From positions 565,501 through 629,500 of the forward strand of contig NZ_CP050301.1 of the NCBI RefSeq assembly GCF_014189505.1: DNA of 64,000 bases, written 5' to 3'. This DNA comes from Phyllobacterium sp. 628. GTDB lineage: Bacteria; Pseudomonadota; Alphaproteobacteria; Rhizobiales; Rhizobiaceae. Under the pieces are notes generated by a model that had not been told where the DNA came from, did no database searches, and saw only the letters and a program-made list of their open reading frames with translations. The translations under genes and the position numbers were made by a program. This document shows, piece after piece, positions 9,897 to 18,128 of this stretch (within the stretch, counting starts at the first letter, position 1; each line of letters opens with the position of its first letter).

Positions 9897-10005
9897 GTCT
9901 GGCTCTCCTTGTTGATTGTTCAAACCGACGATTAAGGTTGTTACATTCCGCGTCGAAGTTGAAAAGCAAAGAATAATGTCCTTCAGTCACGTTCTGTTCC
10001 GGCCA

Positions 10006-10443
10006 CTAATCTCCTTTGACCCTGCCGCGCATCTTTTTGACATCGGAACGGCCCGCTTTTACTTTGAGCCGTCGCTCGATAGACCCTTTGGTGGGCCGGG
10101 TTTTCTTGCGCGGGGGTGCAGGTGGTTCTGCTGCTTTGGCAATCAAAGCCAGCATGCGTTCGCGGGCGTCTTCGCGGTTGCGCTCCTGCGTGCGGAAACG
10201 GCTGGCTTCGATGAGTACATCGCCGTCCTTCGTGCCTCTTTGACCGGCAAGCTTCATGAGCCGCTCGAAAACATCCTCGGGCAGACCGGCTCGGGCTGCA
10301 TAGAACCGCAACTGGACCGCAGTCGATACCTTGTTGACGTTCTGCCCACCCGGTCCGGCAGAACGAATAAAGCTTTCTTCCAGATCATCCTCATGAACAA
10401 TGATCCGGTTGGTGATTTTGATCTGGTTGCGGCTCTCTTCCAT
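10006..10443 (-). CDS. arfB: Alternative ribosome-rescue peptidyl-tRNA hydrolase ArfB
   Basis: Releases ribosomes stalled on mRNAs without a stop codon by hydrolysing peptidyl-tRNA. It is 145 residues with the release-factor GGQ loop (SAGPGGQNVNKVST, about 28-41). The basic C-terminal tail, rich in Lys and Arg (KKTRPTKGSIERR and KKMRGRVKG), is what enters the mRNA channel in ArfB/YaeJ and separates it from full release factors. It is transcribed alone or with the downstream BON-LysM gene 109 bases away. Confidence 0.93.
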   Translation of the reverse strand: MEESRNQIKITNRIIVHEDDLEESFIRSAGPGGQNVNKVSTAVQLRFYAARAGLPEDVFERLMKLAGQRGTKDGDVLIEASRFRTQERNREDARERMLALIAKAAEPPAPPRKKTRPTKGSIERRLKVKAGRSDVKKMRGRVKGD

Positions 10444-10503
10444 GCCGCGATTCGTAGCCTAAACTTTTGACTGCGCAAAGTGCATTCGCGTGGCTGAAAA
10501 AGC

Positions 10504-10534
10504 AAAAGCCCCGCTGATCGTCAGCGGGGCTTTT
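10504..10534 (-). terminator. Terminator of pckA
   Basis: A perfect 14-bp stem (AAAAGCCCCGCTGA) has a three-base TCG loop. T-rich tracts follow on both strands, so it could work in both directions, but only pckA, ending 20 bases away, runs into it. Confidence 0.85.
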
Positions 10535-10553
10535 TGTTTTTATGTGGGAATAA

Positions 10554-12167
10554 TTACTCTGCTGCTACAGGCGTCTGCGGCGCTGCCGCGCGAATGTCAC
10601 TGTCTACATGGCTTTCGAACTTGCCGAAATTGGTGACGAACATATCGACCAGCTTCTTGGCCTGCTTGTCATAGCCATGCTTATCGGCCCAGGTCGAGCG
10701 CGGGTCCAGAATGGAATCGTCAACACCGGACACAGCAACCGGTACCGCGAAACCGAAGTTCGGATCGGTACGGAACTGCGCGTTCTTCAACGAGCCGTTG
10801 AGGGCAGCCGTCAGAAGCGCACGCGTTGCCTTGATAGGCATGCGTTTACCAGTTCCATAGGCACCGCCGGTCCAGCCGGTGTTTACCAGCCAGCAATCAA
10901 CGCCATGCTGCGCAATAAGCTCTCGCAGCAGATTGCCATATTCGGATGGATGGCGCGGCATGAACGGCGCACCGAAGCACGTGGAGAATGTTGCTTCCGG
11001 TTCAGTCACACCGCGTTCCGTACCGGCAACCTTTGCAGTGTACCCGGAGAGGAAGTGATACATGGCCTGCGCAGGTGTCAGCTTGGCGATGGGCGGCATG
11101 ACGCCGAAAGCATCGGCGGTCAGCATGATGATATTCTTTGGATGACTTGCCTTGCCGGTCTTGGACGCATTCGGGATGAAATCCAGAGGATAGGCGCAGC
11201 GGGTGTTTTCCGTCAGTGAACCATCGTTGAAATCCGGTACCCGGTTTGCATCGAGAACAACATTCTCAAGCACCGTCCCGAAACGCTGGGTTGTTGCAAA
11301 GATTTCCGGTTCGGCTTCTGCCGATAGCCGGATGGTCTTGGCATAACAGCCGCCTTCGAAGTTGAAAACGCCGTGCTCGCCCCAGCCGTGCTCATCATCG
11401 CCAATCAATGTGCGGGAAGGATCAGCTGAAAGCGTGGTCTTGCCGGTGCCCGACAGGCCAAAGAACACGGCGGTATCGCCATCCTGGCCTTCATTGGCCG
11501 AGCAATGCATTGGCATCACGCCCTTGGCAGGCAGAATATAGTTGAGTGCTGTAAAGACAGATTTCTTCATTTCACCCGCATAGGCCGATCCGCCGATGAG
11601 AACGATCATGCGCGTGAGATCGACAGCAATCACGGTTTCGGTGCGCGTACCATGCCGCTTGGGATCGGCGCGGAATGACGGCAGGTCAATGATTGTCATC
11701 TTGGGCACGAAATTTGCCAGCGCATCGCGCTCGGGGCGAATGAGCAGGTTGCGAATGAACAGGGAGTGCCACGCAAATTCCGTGATCACGCGGGTATTGA
11801 GGCTGTAATCTTTGTCGGCACCGCCAATCAGGTCCTGAACAAAAACTTCCTTGCCCTTGGCATGTTCGGCAAAATCCGCATAGAGCAGCTCGAATGCTTC
11901 CGGCGTCATCGGGGCATTGTTATCCCACCAGACGTGATTTTCCGTCGATGCATCCCGGACTACAAACTTATCCTTTGGCGAGCGGCCGGTATGCTGGCCT
12001 GTGCGTGCAACCAGTGCGCCCTGCGCTGTCAGCTCAGCTTCGCCGCGGCGCAATGTCTCTTCATAGAGCTCTGCCGCGCCAAAATTGTAATAGACCGCTG
12101 AAAGCTCTTTTAGGCCTGAGGTGCCGAGCGCGATCGCCGCGTTATGGATACCGGTCTCTCTAGTCAT
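10554..12167 (-). CDS. pckA: Phosphoenolpyruvate carboxykinase (ATP)
   Basis: Converts oxaloacetate and ATP to PEP, the entry step of gluconeogenesis from C4 acids. It is 537 residues, the usual length. It has the P-loop [14 protein letters not shown] near residue 237, the GDDEHGW metal-binding motif just after, and [16 protein letters not shown] near the N-terminus. It is divergent from the chvI side, as in other Rhizobiales, with LacI-type operators about 125 and 155 bases upstream of its ATG. It ends at a strong terminator. Confidence 0.97.
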   Translation of the reverse strand: MTRETGIHNAAIALGTSGLKELSAVYYNFGAAELYEETLRRGEAELTAQGALVARTGQHTGRSPKDKFVVRDASTENHVWWDNNAPMTPEAFELLYADFAEHAKGKEVFVQDLIGGADKDYSLNTRVITEFAWHSLFIRNLLIRPERDALANFVPKMTIIDLPSFRADPKRHGTRTETVIAVDLTRMIVLIGGSAYAGEMKKSVFTALNYILPAKGVMPMHCSANEGQDGDTAVFFGLSGTGKTTLSADPSRTLIGDDEHGWGEHGVFNFEGGCYAKTIRLSAEAEPEIFATTQRFGTVLENVVLDANRVPDFNDGSLTENTRCAYPLDFIPNASKTGKASHPKNIIMLTADAFGVMPPIAKLTPAQAMYHFLSGYTAKVAGTERGVTEPEATFSTCFGAPFMPRHPSEYGNLLRELIAQHGVDCWLVNTGWTGGAYGTGKRMPIKATRALLTAALNGSLKNAQFRTDPNFGFAVPVAVSGVDDSILDPRSTWADKHGYDKQAKKLVDMFVTNFGKFESHVDSDIRAAAPQTPVAAE

Positions 12168-12521
12168 GTGTCCGCCGTTGTTTAAGAAGGTTCAGGGTCA
12201 AACTTGGTATGTTCCGCTTCAGGCATCTTCCAGCATGAATACGGCTACATCTGGTCAAAAGCAGAAAAATTGAACAGTATCAAATGTTTAATCGATTTAA
12301 AGAATTTAAAAAATATTTAAATCGGTTTAAATCGTCAAAATCCACAGGTGGATGTTTACGCTCGTCTGCACGGAAAAATTTACAACAGTCCCGATAATTC
12401 TCAAATGACAATTGTCTGCGGACTTTCAGTCTAAAATCATCGCCCGCAATGGACATGGGGCTGGTTAAGCCGATACCTTTGGAAAGATTATATTTTCTGG
12501 CAAAGTTACACCGGAGACTGA
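12168..12521. other. Regulatory intergenic region between pckA and the small membrane protein
   Basis: This AT-rich gap holds the pckA leader and two AATCGATT-type operators (listed separately). It also holds a perfect ten-base palindrome, GACAATTGTC, at 12407-12416. No RNA gene or convincing minus-strand gene is seen. A 97-codon minus-strand ORF at 12280-12573 has no family character and was rejected. Confidence 0.6.
12285..12335. promoter_or_regulatory. Tandem LacI-type operators upstream of pckA
   Basis: TTTAATCGATTTAAA lies at 12287-12301 and TTTAAATCGGTTTAAAT at 12316-12332. Their central CG pairs (12293 and 12323) are exactly 30 bases, about three helical turns, apart. A further AATCGTCAAA half-like copy follows. 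Centrally CG-containing palindromes are typical of LacI/GalR regulators, and pckA of Sinorhizobium is controlled by the LacI-family PckR. That PckR is the regulator here is inference. Confidence 0.5.
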
Positions 12522-12629
12522 ATGAAACGGAAGTTGGTTTGGGTTGTCGTCGCGGTTGTTTTGATTCTCTCATTTCACAGTATTGGCGATGAATTGGGTC
12601 GTGGTTTCAGACAGCTATTGGGCTACTGA
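12522..12629 (+). CDS. Unannotated 35-residue single-pass membrane protein
   Basis: The ORF starts with ATG after CGGAGAC, six to eight bases upstream, and encodes 35 residues. MKRK gives a positive start, residues about 5-17 are almost pure Val/Leu/Ile/Ala/Trp (LVWVVVAVVLILS), and a short polar tail (HSIGDELGRGFRQLLGY) follows. This positive-inside hydrophobic helix plus amphipathic tail is what small membrane proteins look like. It lies 206 bases upstream of chvI on the same strand. No homolog was recognised. Coding status rests on the ribosome site and the composition only. Confidence 0.5.
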   Translation: MKRKLVWVVVAVVLILSFHSIGDELGRGFRQLLGY

Positions 12630-12835
12630 CTGACAAGCAGAGCGTAAACCAGCAATGACGGTTTTCTGCGAGTTGGACAGCAAGAGAAAGCGAAAACAAC
12701 CTCAGGAGTTGGCCGTTTTTGCTTGTGAAAATGACAAAGGATGACATCAGTTTTGATCTGTGCCACATTTTGTACCTAATTTGTCCGGCACAAGCACATT
12801 TCTATTTAACCTTTTGAAACAAGGAAAAGCAGGGC

Positions 12836-13555
12836 ATGAGGGAAGTACCCGCAATGCAGACCATCGCGCTCGTTGACGACGATCGCAATATTCTGACGTC
12901 CGTATCGATTGCACTTGAATCGGAAGGTTACCGCGTCGAGACTTACACCGATGGCGCGTCCGCGCTCGATGGTTTGATGGCGCGTCCGCCGAACCTCGCC
13001 ATTTTTGATATAAAAATGCCGCGCATGGACGGTATGGAATTGCTGCGCCGTTTGCGCCAGAAATCCGATCTGCCGGTGATTTTCCTGACATCCAAGGATG
13101 ACGAGATCGATGAACTGTTCGGCCTCAAAATGGGCGCCGACGATTTCATCACCAAGCCGTTCTCGCAGCGGCTTCTTGTCGAGCGTGTTAAAGCCGTGCT
13201 GCGCCGTGTTGCTGCGCGCGAAGGTGCAGCCAAGCCCGGCAGTCCGCAGGCCAAATCACTGGAGCGCGGCCAGCTGGTCATGGATCAGGAACGCCACACC
13301 TGCACATGGATGGGCGAGCCGGTCACGTTGACGGTCACCGAATTTCTTATTCTGCACTCCCTGGCTCAGCGCCCGGGTGTGGTTAAAAGCCGTGATGCCT
13401 TGATGGACGCGGCTTACGACGAACAGGTCTATGTGGATGACCGCACCATCGACAGCCACATCAAGCGGCTGCGCAAGAAGTTCAAGGTTGTCGATGATGA
13501 TTTTGACATGATCGAAACCCTGTACGGTGTCGGGTACCGTTTCCGCGAAACGTGA
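12836..13555 (+). CDS. chvI: Response regulator ChvI (BvrR-type)
   Basis: An OmpR/PhoB-family regulator that with ChvG controls envelope, acid and host-interaction genes in Rhizobiales. It is 239 residues. The receiver domain at about 7-125 has acidic DDD, the phosphoacceptor Asp in [20 protein letters not shown] and the conserved Lys in ITKPFSQ. The winged-helix domain fills about 145-239 and ends GVGYRFRET. An internal ATG at 12854 gives the conserved [10 protein letters not shown] start and has GAGGGAAG upstream, so the protein may be six residues shorter. chvG follows after 142 bases. Confidence 0.95.
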   Translation: MREVPAMQTIALVDDDRNILTSVSIALESEGYRVETYTDGASALDGLMARPPNLAIFDIKMPRMDGMELLRRLRQKSDLPVIFLTSKDDEIDELFGLKMGADDFITKPFSQRLLVERVKAVLRRVAAREGAAKPGSPQAKSLERGQLVMDQERHTCTWMGEPVTLTVTEFLILHSLAQRPGVVKSRDALMDAAYDEQVYVDDRTIDSHIKRLRKKFKVVDDDFDMIETLYGVGYRFRET

Positions 13556-13589
13556 TTTGCTCGCCCTCAAATTGCGCAAATCGGCCAAA

Positions 13590-13622
13590 GATCACGCACG
13601 GTATTTTCACTGCTGCGTGATC
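13590..13622. repeat. Inverted repeat between chvI and chvG
   Basis: GATCACGCA at 13590-13598 and its exact complement at 13614-13622 could form a nine-bp stem with a 15-base loop. No T-tract follows, so it is not a standard terminator. It may reduce or pace readthrough from chvI into chvG, or be an operator. Confidence 0.4.
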
Positions 13623-13697
13623 CGCGATAGAATAAGATTGTCTCGGCATGGTTTGGGTGCGATGAGACAGCGCAATTTATGATGTACTGAGGCAGAA

Positions 13698-15485
13698 ATG
13701 GTAGCCGGACTCCAAGGCAGCAATGTTACGCGCAAGAGCGCCGTCATGCGCCGGAAGCGTTCGCTCGCCTTGCGACGGTTTTTCCAGCCGCTGAATCGCC
13801 TGTTCGGCAATTATCTGTTCTCCAGCCTGACGCGGCGCATTCTATTTCTTAATCTGGCCGGTCTCGCCGTCCTTTTGTCGGGCATCATGTATCTCAATCA
13901 GTTCCGTGATGGATTGATTGATGCACGCGTAGAAAGCTTGATGACGCAGGGCGAGATTATCGCTGGTGCCATTGCGTCGTCCGCGACGGTCGATACGAAC
14001 TCCATTGCAATTGATCCGGAAAAGCTGCTGGAACTGCAGGCGGGCCAAAGCATAACCCCGACACCCGACGTGTTCGACAATCTTGATTTCCCCATCAATC
14101 CGGAGCGTGTTGCACCGGTCTTGCGGCGTCTGATCCAGCCAACCCGCACCCGCGCCCGCATTTATGACCGCGATTCAAACCTTCTGCTCGATTCGCGCCA
14201 CCTTTACTCACGCGGGCAGGTGCTGCGTTATGAGCTGCCGCCAATCGATGGTGACGAACCAAGCTTTTTCGAACGCCTGACCAACCGCATGACAAGGCTT
14301 TTGCGCCGCAGTGATCTGCCGATCTATCAGGAACAGCCGGGTGGTAACGGCTCATCCTATCCCGAAATCGTCAAGGCGCTGACCGGCCAGCCGGCGACAT
14401 TCGTGCGCATGACCGAACAGGGCGAGCAGATCGTTTCTGTTGCCGTGCCTATTCAGCGTTTCCGCGCTGTTCTTGGTGTTCTGCTCTTGTCCACCGAAGG
14501 CGGTGACATCGACAAGATCGTGCAGGGCGAACGCTATGCCATTATTCGCGTGTTCACAGTCGCCGCGCTGGTTATGGCTATTCTTTCACTGTTTCTCGCT
14601 TCGACAATTGCCAATCCGCTACGCCGCCTTGCCGCAGCCGCGGATCGTGTGCGCCATGGCGTGAAAAACCGCGAGGAAATCCCTGATTTTTCCGAACGGC
14701 AGGATGAAATCGGGCATCTTTCCACATCGATTCGCGACATGACCAATGCGCTCTATGCCCGGATCGAATCCATCGAGAGTTTTGCCGCTGACGTCAGTCA
14801 CGAATTGAAAAATCCGCTGACATCGCTGCGAAGCGCGGTGGAAACATTGCCGCTCGCCAAGAATGATGATTCGCGCAAGCGGCTGATGGACGTCATCCAG
14901 CACGATGTTCGCCGCCTTGACCGGTTGATTACAGATATTTCTGATGCATCGCGCCTCGATGCGGAGCTGGCGCGCGAAGATTCAGAGCATGTCGATCTCC
15001 GATTCCTGCTGGGCAATTTGGTTACCGCTGCCCGCGAAGTCCGGCGCAACAAGAAAGACACGCAGATTGAATTTGTCGTTGGCAAGCTGCCAACAAACAA
15101 GAAGGGCTTTTTCGTCGTCGGACATGATCTGCGTCTCGGCCAGGTCGTTTCCAATCTGATTGAAAATGCCCGCTCCTTTGTGCCGCTGGAATCCGGTCTA
15201 ATCACCGTGACCTTGCAGCATATGGGCGACCGTGTGCGTATTCTGGTGGAGGACAATGGCCCGGGCATCCGCGTTGAACAGATCGACCGTATTTTCGAGC
15301 GATTCTATACGGATCGCCCTTCCGGTGAAGCGTTCGGTCAGAATTCCGGGCTTGGCCTGTCCATCAGCCGCCAGATCGTCGAAGCCCACGGCGGCACACT
15401 GAACGCGGAAAACATCATGGATCCAAAGGATCCGGAAAATTACCTCGGTGCCCGCTTCACTACCATTCTACCGGCTGAAATCTGA
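13698..15485 (+). CDS. chvG: Sensor histidine kinase ChvG (BvrS-type)
   Basis: The membrane sensor partner of ChvI. It is 595 residues: a basic N-terminus, TM1 at about 47-65, a large periplasmic domain at about 66-275, TM2 near 285-305, then HAMP, a HisKA domain with the phosphoacceptor His in ADVSHELKNPLTS (about residue 368), and an HATPase domain with the N box NLIENA and DNGPGI. In relatives the periplasmic ExoR protein inhibits it; that is family knowledge. Its TGA overlaps the original hprK start (TGATG at 15483-15487). Confidence 0.95.
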   Translation: MVAGLQGSNVTRKSAVMRRKRSLALRRFFQPLNRLFGNYLFSSLTRRILFLNLAGLAVLLSGIMYLNQFRDGLIDARVESLMTQGEIIAGAIASSATVDTNSIAIDPEKLLELQAGQSITPTPDVFDNLDFPINPERVAPVLRRLIQPTRTRARIYDRDSNLLLDSRHLYSRGQVLRYELPPIDGDEPSFFERLTNRMTRLLRRSDLPIYQEQPGGNGSSYPEIVKALTGQPATFVRMTEQGEQIVSVAVPIQRFRAVLGVLLLSTEGGDIDKIVQGERYAIIRVFTVAALVMAILSLFLASTIANPLRRLAAAADRVRHGVKNREEIPDFSERQDEIGHLSTSIRDMTNALYARIESIESFAADVSHELKNPLTSLRSAVETLPLAKNDDSRKRLMDVIQHDVRRLDRLITDISDASRLDAELAREDSEHVDLRFLLGNLVTAAREVRRNKKDTQIEFVVGKLPTNKKGFFVVGHDLRLGQVVSNLIENARSFVPLESGLITVTLQHMGDRVRILVEDNGPGIRVEQIDRIFERFYTDRPSGEAFGQNSGLGLSISRQIVEAHGGTLNAENIMDPKDPENYLGARFTTILPAEI

Positions 15486-15509
15486 TGTCCGGGCAAGGCG
15501 AACTGATCC

Positions 15510-15947
15510 ATGCCAGCGCCGTGCTTGTGGGGGGATCGCGGTGTGCTGATCACCGGACCTTCCGGTTTCGGCAAATCCTCGCTTGTGCGTGCCCTCATGG
15601 ACCGCGCGGATTATCACGGTACATTTGCAGCGCTGGTCAGTGATGATCAATGCGCCGTGCGTCAGCAATCCGGGCGCTTGCTCTGCTCTGCTCCTGTTTC
15701 GCTGCGCGGCGGGCTGGAAGTTCGCGGTTCGGGACTGCACCAGACTGACTTTGAAGGCTGTGCCGTTATTCATCTTGTGGTTGATCTGGTCGAGTCGAAC
15801 CAATCGGTTCGCTTCGGCGAAGATGCAGTCGCACTTCGTCATGGCGTCGCAATTGCGCATCTTATTCTACCAAAGTTGGAGATAGAAGCCGCTTGCCGCG
15901 CCATCGAAGCGAGACTTTTTCAGAGGGTCTGGAAAAAATCTCTTTGA
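15510..15947 (+). CDS. hprK: HPr kinase/phosphorylase, short alphaproteobacterial form, 5' frameshift
   Basis: Phosphorylates the regulatory Ser of HPr. This short form has only the kinase domain, with Walker A GPSGFGKSS. The natural start is ATG 15485, overlapping the chvG stop: it reads MSGQGELIHASAVLV, the expected first strand. A run of six Gs (15529-15534) then throws the frame off. With five Gs it would continue VGDRGVLITGPSG to give about 153 residues. As written, only a chance ATG at 15510 in the shifted frame opens the rest (MPAPCLWGDRGV), and the native N-terminal strand is lost. This is either a sequencing error or a recent mutation. EIIA and HPr follow. Confidence 0.85.
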   Translation: MPAPCLWGDRGVLITGPSGFGKSSLVRALMDRADYHGTFAALVSDDQCAVRQQSGRLLCSAPVSLRGGLEVRGSGLHQTDFEGCAVIHLVVDLVESNQSVRFGEDAVALRHGVAIAHLILPKLEIEAACRAIEARLFQRVWKKSL

Positions 15948-16125
15948 TAATCCAATAGGTTCCATTCCTTCCCTGCGATAAAATGACTGACTGTCACGCT
16001 CAAGTCATTTTTCTGCTTGCCTTCGCTATTCGTCCTGCCAAAATGCGACACCTGCCAAGTGGGGCATTCAATGCGCAGAAAAAAGCCTAAACCCAATGGG
16101 CTGGCGCAACAGGAGCAGTTTCAGA

Positions 16126-16527
16126 ATGATCGGACTCGTGCTTGTGACGCACGGAAGACTGGCCGAAGAATTTCATCATGCGGTTGAGCATGTTGTCGGT
16201 CAGCAAGAATATTTGGAAACCGTCTCAATCGGTGCAGATGACGATATGGAGCAACGCAGGCGCGACATTGTCGATGCAGTGGCGCGTGCCGATAGCGGCA
16301 ATGGCGTCATCATTTTGACAGATATGTTTGGCGGAACTCCATCTAATCTGGCAATTTCAGTGATGGAATCAGGACGGATTGAGGTCATAGCCGGCGTCAA
16401 TCTCCCCATGCTGATCAAGCTTTCCAGCGTGCGCGTCACCAATGATATGGCCGCGTCGTTGCGGGAGGGCCAAGATGCCGGACGCAAATACATCAATGTG
16501 GCCAGTCAGGTGCTGACAGCCAAATAA
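16126..16527 (+). CDS. PTS EIIA component, mannose/fructose (EIIA-Man) type
   Basis: A 133-residue cytoplasmic phosphocarrier. The phosphoacceptor is His9 in LVLVTHGRLAEEF. DMFGGTPSNLA and the GVNLPML segment are the conserved EIIA-Man loops. I chose ATG 16126 because it gives the family N-terminus MIGLVLVTHG and has AGGAG about eleven bases before it. No EIIB or EIIC permease is near, so, as in other Rhizobiales, this is a regulatory rather than transport PTS arm that takes phosphate from HPr. HPr follows 13 bases downstream. Confidence 0.93.
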   Translation: MIGLVLVTHGRLAEEFHHAVEHVVGQQEYLETVSIGADDDMEQRRRDIVDAVARADSGNGVIILTDMFGGTPSNLAISVMESGRIEVIAGVNLPMLIKLSSVRVTNDMAASLREGQDAGRKYINVASQVLTAK

Positions 16528-16540
16528 AGGTTGAATAAGC

Positions 16541-16855
16541 ATGCGCCTGACAGGAGAAACCACCGGCACATTTGATCCGGACAATGCGCTGGTGTCGTCT
16601 TTCGAGATCATCAACCGGCGCGGCTTACATGCGCGCGCCTCAGCTAAATTTGTTCAACTGGTTGATGGTTATGACGCGCATGTGCGTGTCGAGAAGGATG
16701 GCATGACCGTCGGCGGAACCTCGATCATGGGTTTGATGATGCTGGCTGCATCGCCCGGTTGCTGCATCAAGGTCAGCGCCTCGGGCAAACAGGCGAGTGA
16801 TGTCATGATAGCGCTTGGCGCACTCATCGCTGATAAGTTCGGTGAAGAAGCCTGA
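16541..16855 (+). CDS. PTS phosphocarrier protein HPr
   Basis: The 104-residue small phosphocarrier. His30 in NRRGLHARASAKFV is the EI-dependent phosphorylation site. Ser61 in GGTSIMGLMML is the site used by HprK. About 15 residues precede the usual HPr start, and no later ATG is available. It closes the chvI-chvG-hprK-EIIA-HPr cluster, which links envelope signalling to carbon and nitrogen status in Rhizobiales. The matching EI is not in the window. Confidence 0.95.
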   Translation: MRLTGETTGTFDPDNALVSSFEIINRRGLHARASAKFVQLVDGYDAHVRVEKDGMTVGGTSIMGLMMLAASPGCCIKVSASGKQASDVMIALGALIADKFGEEA

Positions 16856-16908
16856 CCATCGTTCGCTGATTCGCTTCTTCTGTTTTCCAAGCCGAAATTG
16901 AGGTTTTG

Positions 16909-18054
16909 ATGCGTCTGTCTGATTGCTATAATTTCCATGATTTCAGAGCTTTGGCAAAACGGCGTTTGCCTGGACCAATCTTTGACTATATCGACGGCGG
17001 GGCGGACGATGAGGCGACCCTGCGCCGCAATTCCGCAAGCTTTGAAGATTGCGATCTTCTTCCCGGCGTTCTTCGCGGTGTCGAAACGGTCGATCTGTCC
17101 GTAACGGTCATGGGGCAGCGCCTTGCCTTGCCCTTCTATCTGTCGCCAACCGCGTTGCAGCGCCTGTTCCATCATCGTGGCGAACATGCCGTGGCTTCCG
17201 TCGCGGCCAAACATGGCACCATGTTCGGGGTTTCATCTCTGGGTACTGTCGACCTTGAGCATGTACGCCAGCAATACAGCGGCCCGCAGGTCTATCAATT
17301 CTATTTCCACAAGGATCGCGGGCTTAACCGCGCCATGATGGAGCGGGCCAAAAAAGCCGGCGTCGAGGTCATGATGTTGACAGTCGACAGCATCACCGGC
17401 GGCAATCGCGAGCGTGACCGGCGCACCGGCTTTTCAATCCCGTTCAAACTTAACCTCGCAGGCATGCTGCAATTCGCCATCAAGCCGATGTGGGCGTTGA
17501 ACTATCTCACCCATGAGCAGTTCAGGCTGCCTCAATTGGAAGGACATGTGCAGATGGAGGGCGGTGCGATGTCGATCAGCCGCTACTTTACCGATATGCT
17601 CGACCCCTCATTGGATTGGGACGATGTAGCGGAAATGGTCAAGTTGTGGTCCGGCCAGTTTTGCCTGAAGGGAATCATGTCCGTGGCTGATGCCAAGCGA
17701 GCTGTCGATATCGGCTGCACCGGCATCGTGCTGTCAAACCATGGCGGCCGTCAGCTCGACGGTTCACGTGCGGCCTTTGATCAGCTTGCTGAAATTGTCG
17801 ATGCCGTCGGCGACAAGATCGATGTGATGATGGACGGGGGCGTTCAACGGGGAACGCACATCCTCAAAGCGCTCTCTTTAGGTGCTAAGGCTGTTGGAGT
17901 TGGCCGGTATTATCTGTTCCCTCTAGCCGCCGCTGGTGAGGCTGGTGTGGAACGTGCCGTCGATCTGTTAAAAATCGAAGTCGAAAGAGGCATGAAGCTG
18001 ATGGGCTGCACCTCTATTGATCAGCTTTCCCGTGAAAATCTCCGTTTCCGATAA
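16909..18054 (+). CDS. lldD: FMN-dependent alpha-hydroxy acid (L-lactate type) dehydrogenase
   Basis: A 381-residue TIM-barrel flavoenzyme that oxidises an L-2-hydroxy acid, probably lactate. It starts with the FMN-binding FDYIDGGADDE and has QFYFHKDR and the catalytic His in SNHGGRQLDGSRAAFD (about residue 280), then MMDGGVQRGTHILKALSLGA and GVGRYYLFPLA. I use ATG 16909, with GAGG eight bases upstream. A TTG one codon earlier is also in frame. Substrate choice within the family cannot be settled by eye. It stands alone between HPr and the MurI-like gene. Confidence 0.88.
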   Translation: MRLSDCYNFHDFRALAKRRLPGPIFDYIDGGADDEATLRRNSASFEDCDLLPGVLRGVETVDLSVTVMGQRLALPFYLSPTALQRLFHHRGEHAVASVAAKHGTMFGVSSLGTVDLEHVRQQYSGPQVYQFYFHKDRGLNRAMMERAKKAGVEVMMLTVDSITGGNRERDRRTGFSIPFKLNLAGMLQFAIKPMWALNYLTHEQFRLPQLEGHVQMEGGAMSISRYFTDMLDPSLDWDDVAEMVKLWSGQFCLKGIMSVADAKRAVDIGCTGIVLSNHGGRQLDGSRAAFDQLAEIVDAVGDKIDVMMDGGVQRGTHILKALSLGAKAVGVGRYYLFPLAAAGEAGVERAVDLLKIEVERGMKLMGCTSIDQLSRENLRFR

Positions 18055-18128
18055 GCGCCAGGCATGGTCAAGCGTCATTGTAGGGCGGCGGGGGTTCTCA
18101 TCTTGGAATCCAGCCGGTGAGGACCGAT

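Noticed and set aside
12280..12573. 97-codon minus-strand frame in the pckA-chvI gap
   Set aside because: Arg/Asn/Phe-rich without motif or ribosome site. It overlaps operators and the better-supported small plus-strand ORF.
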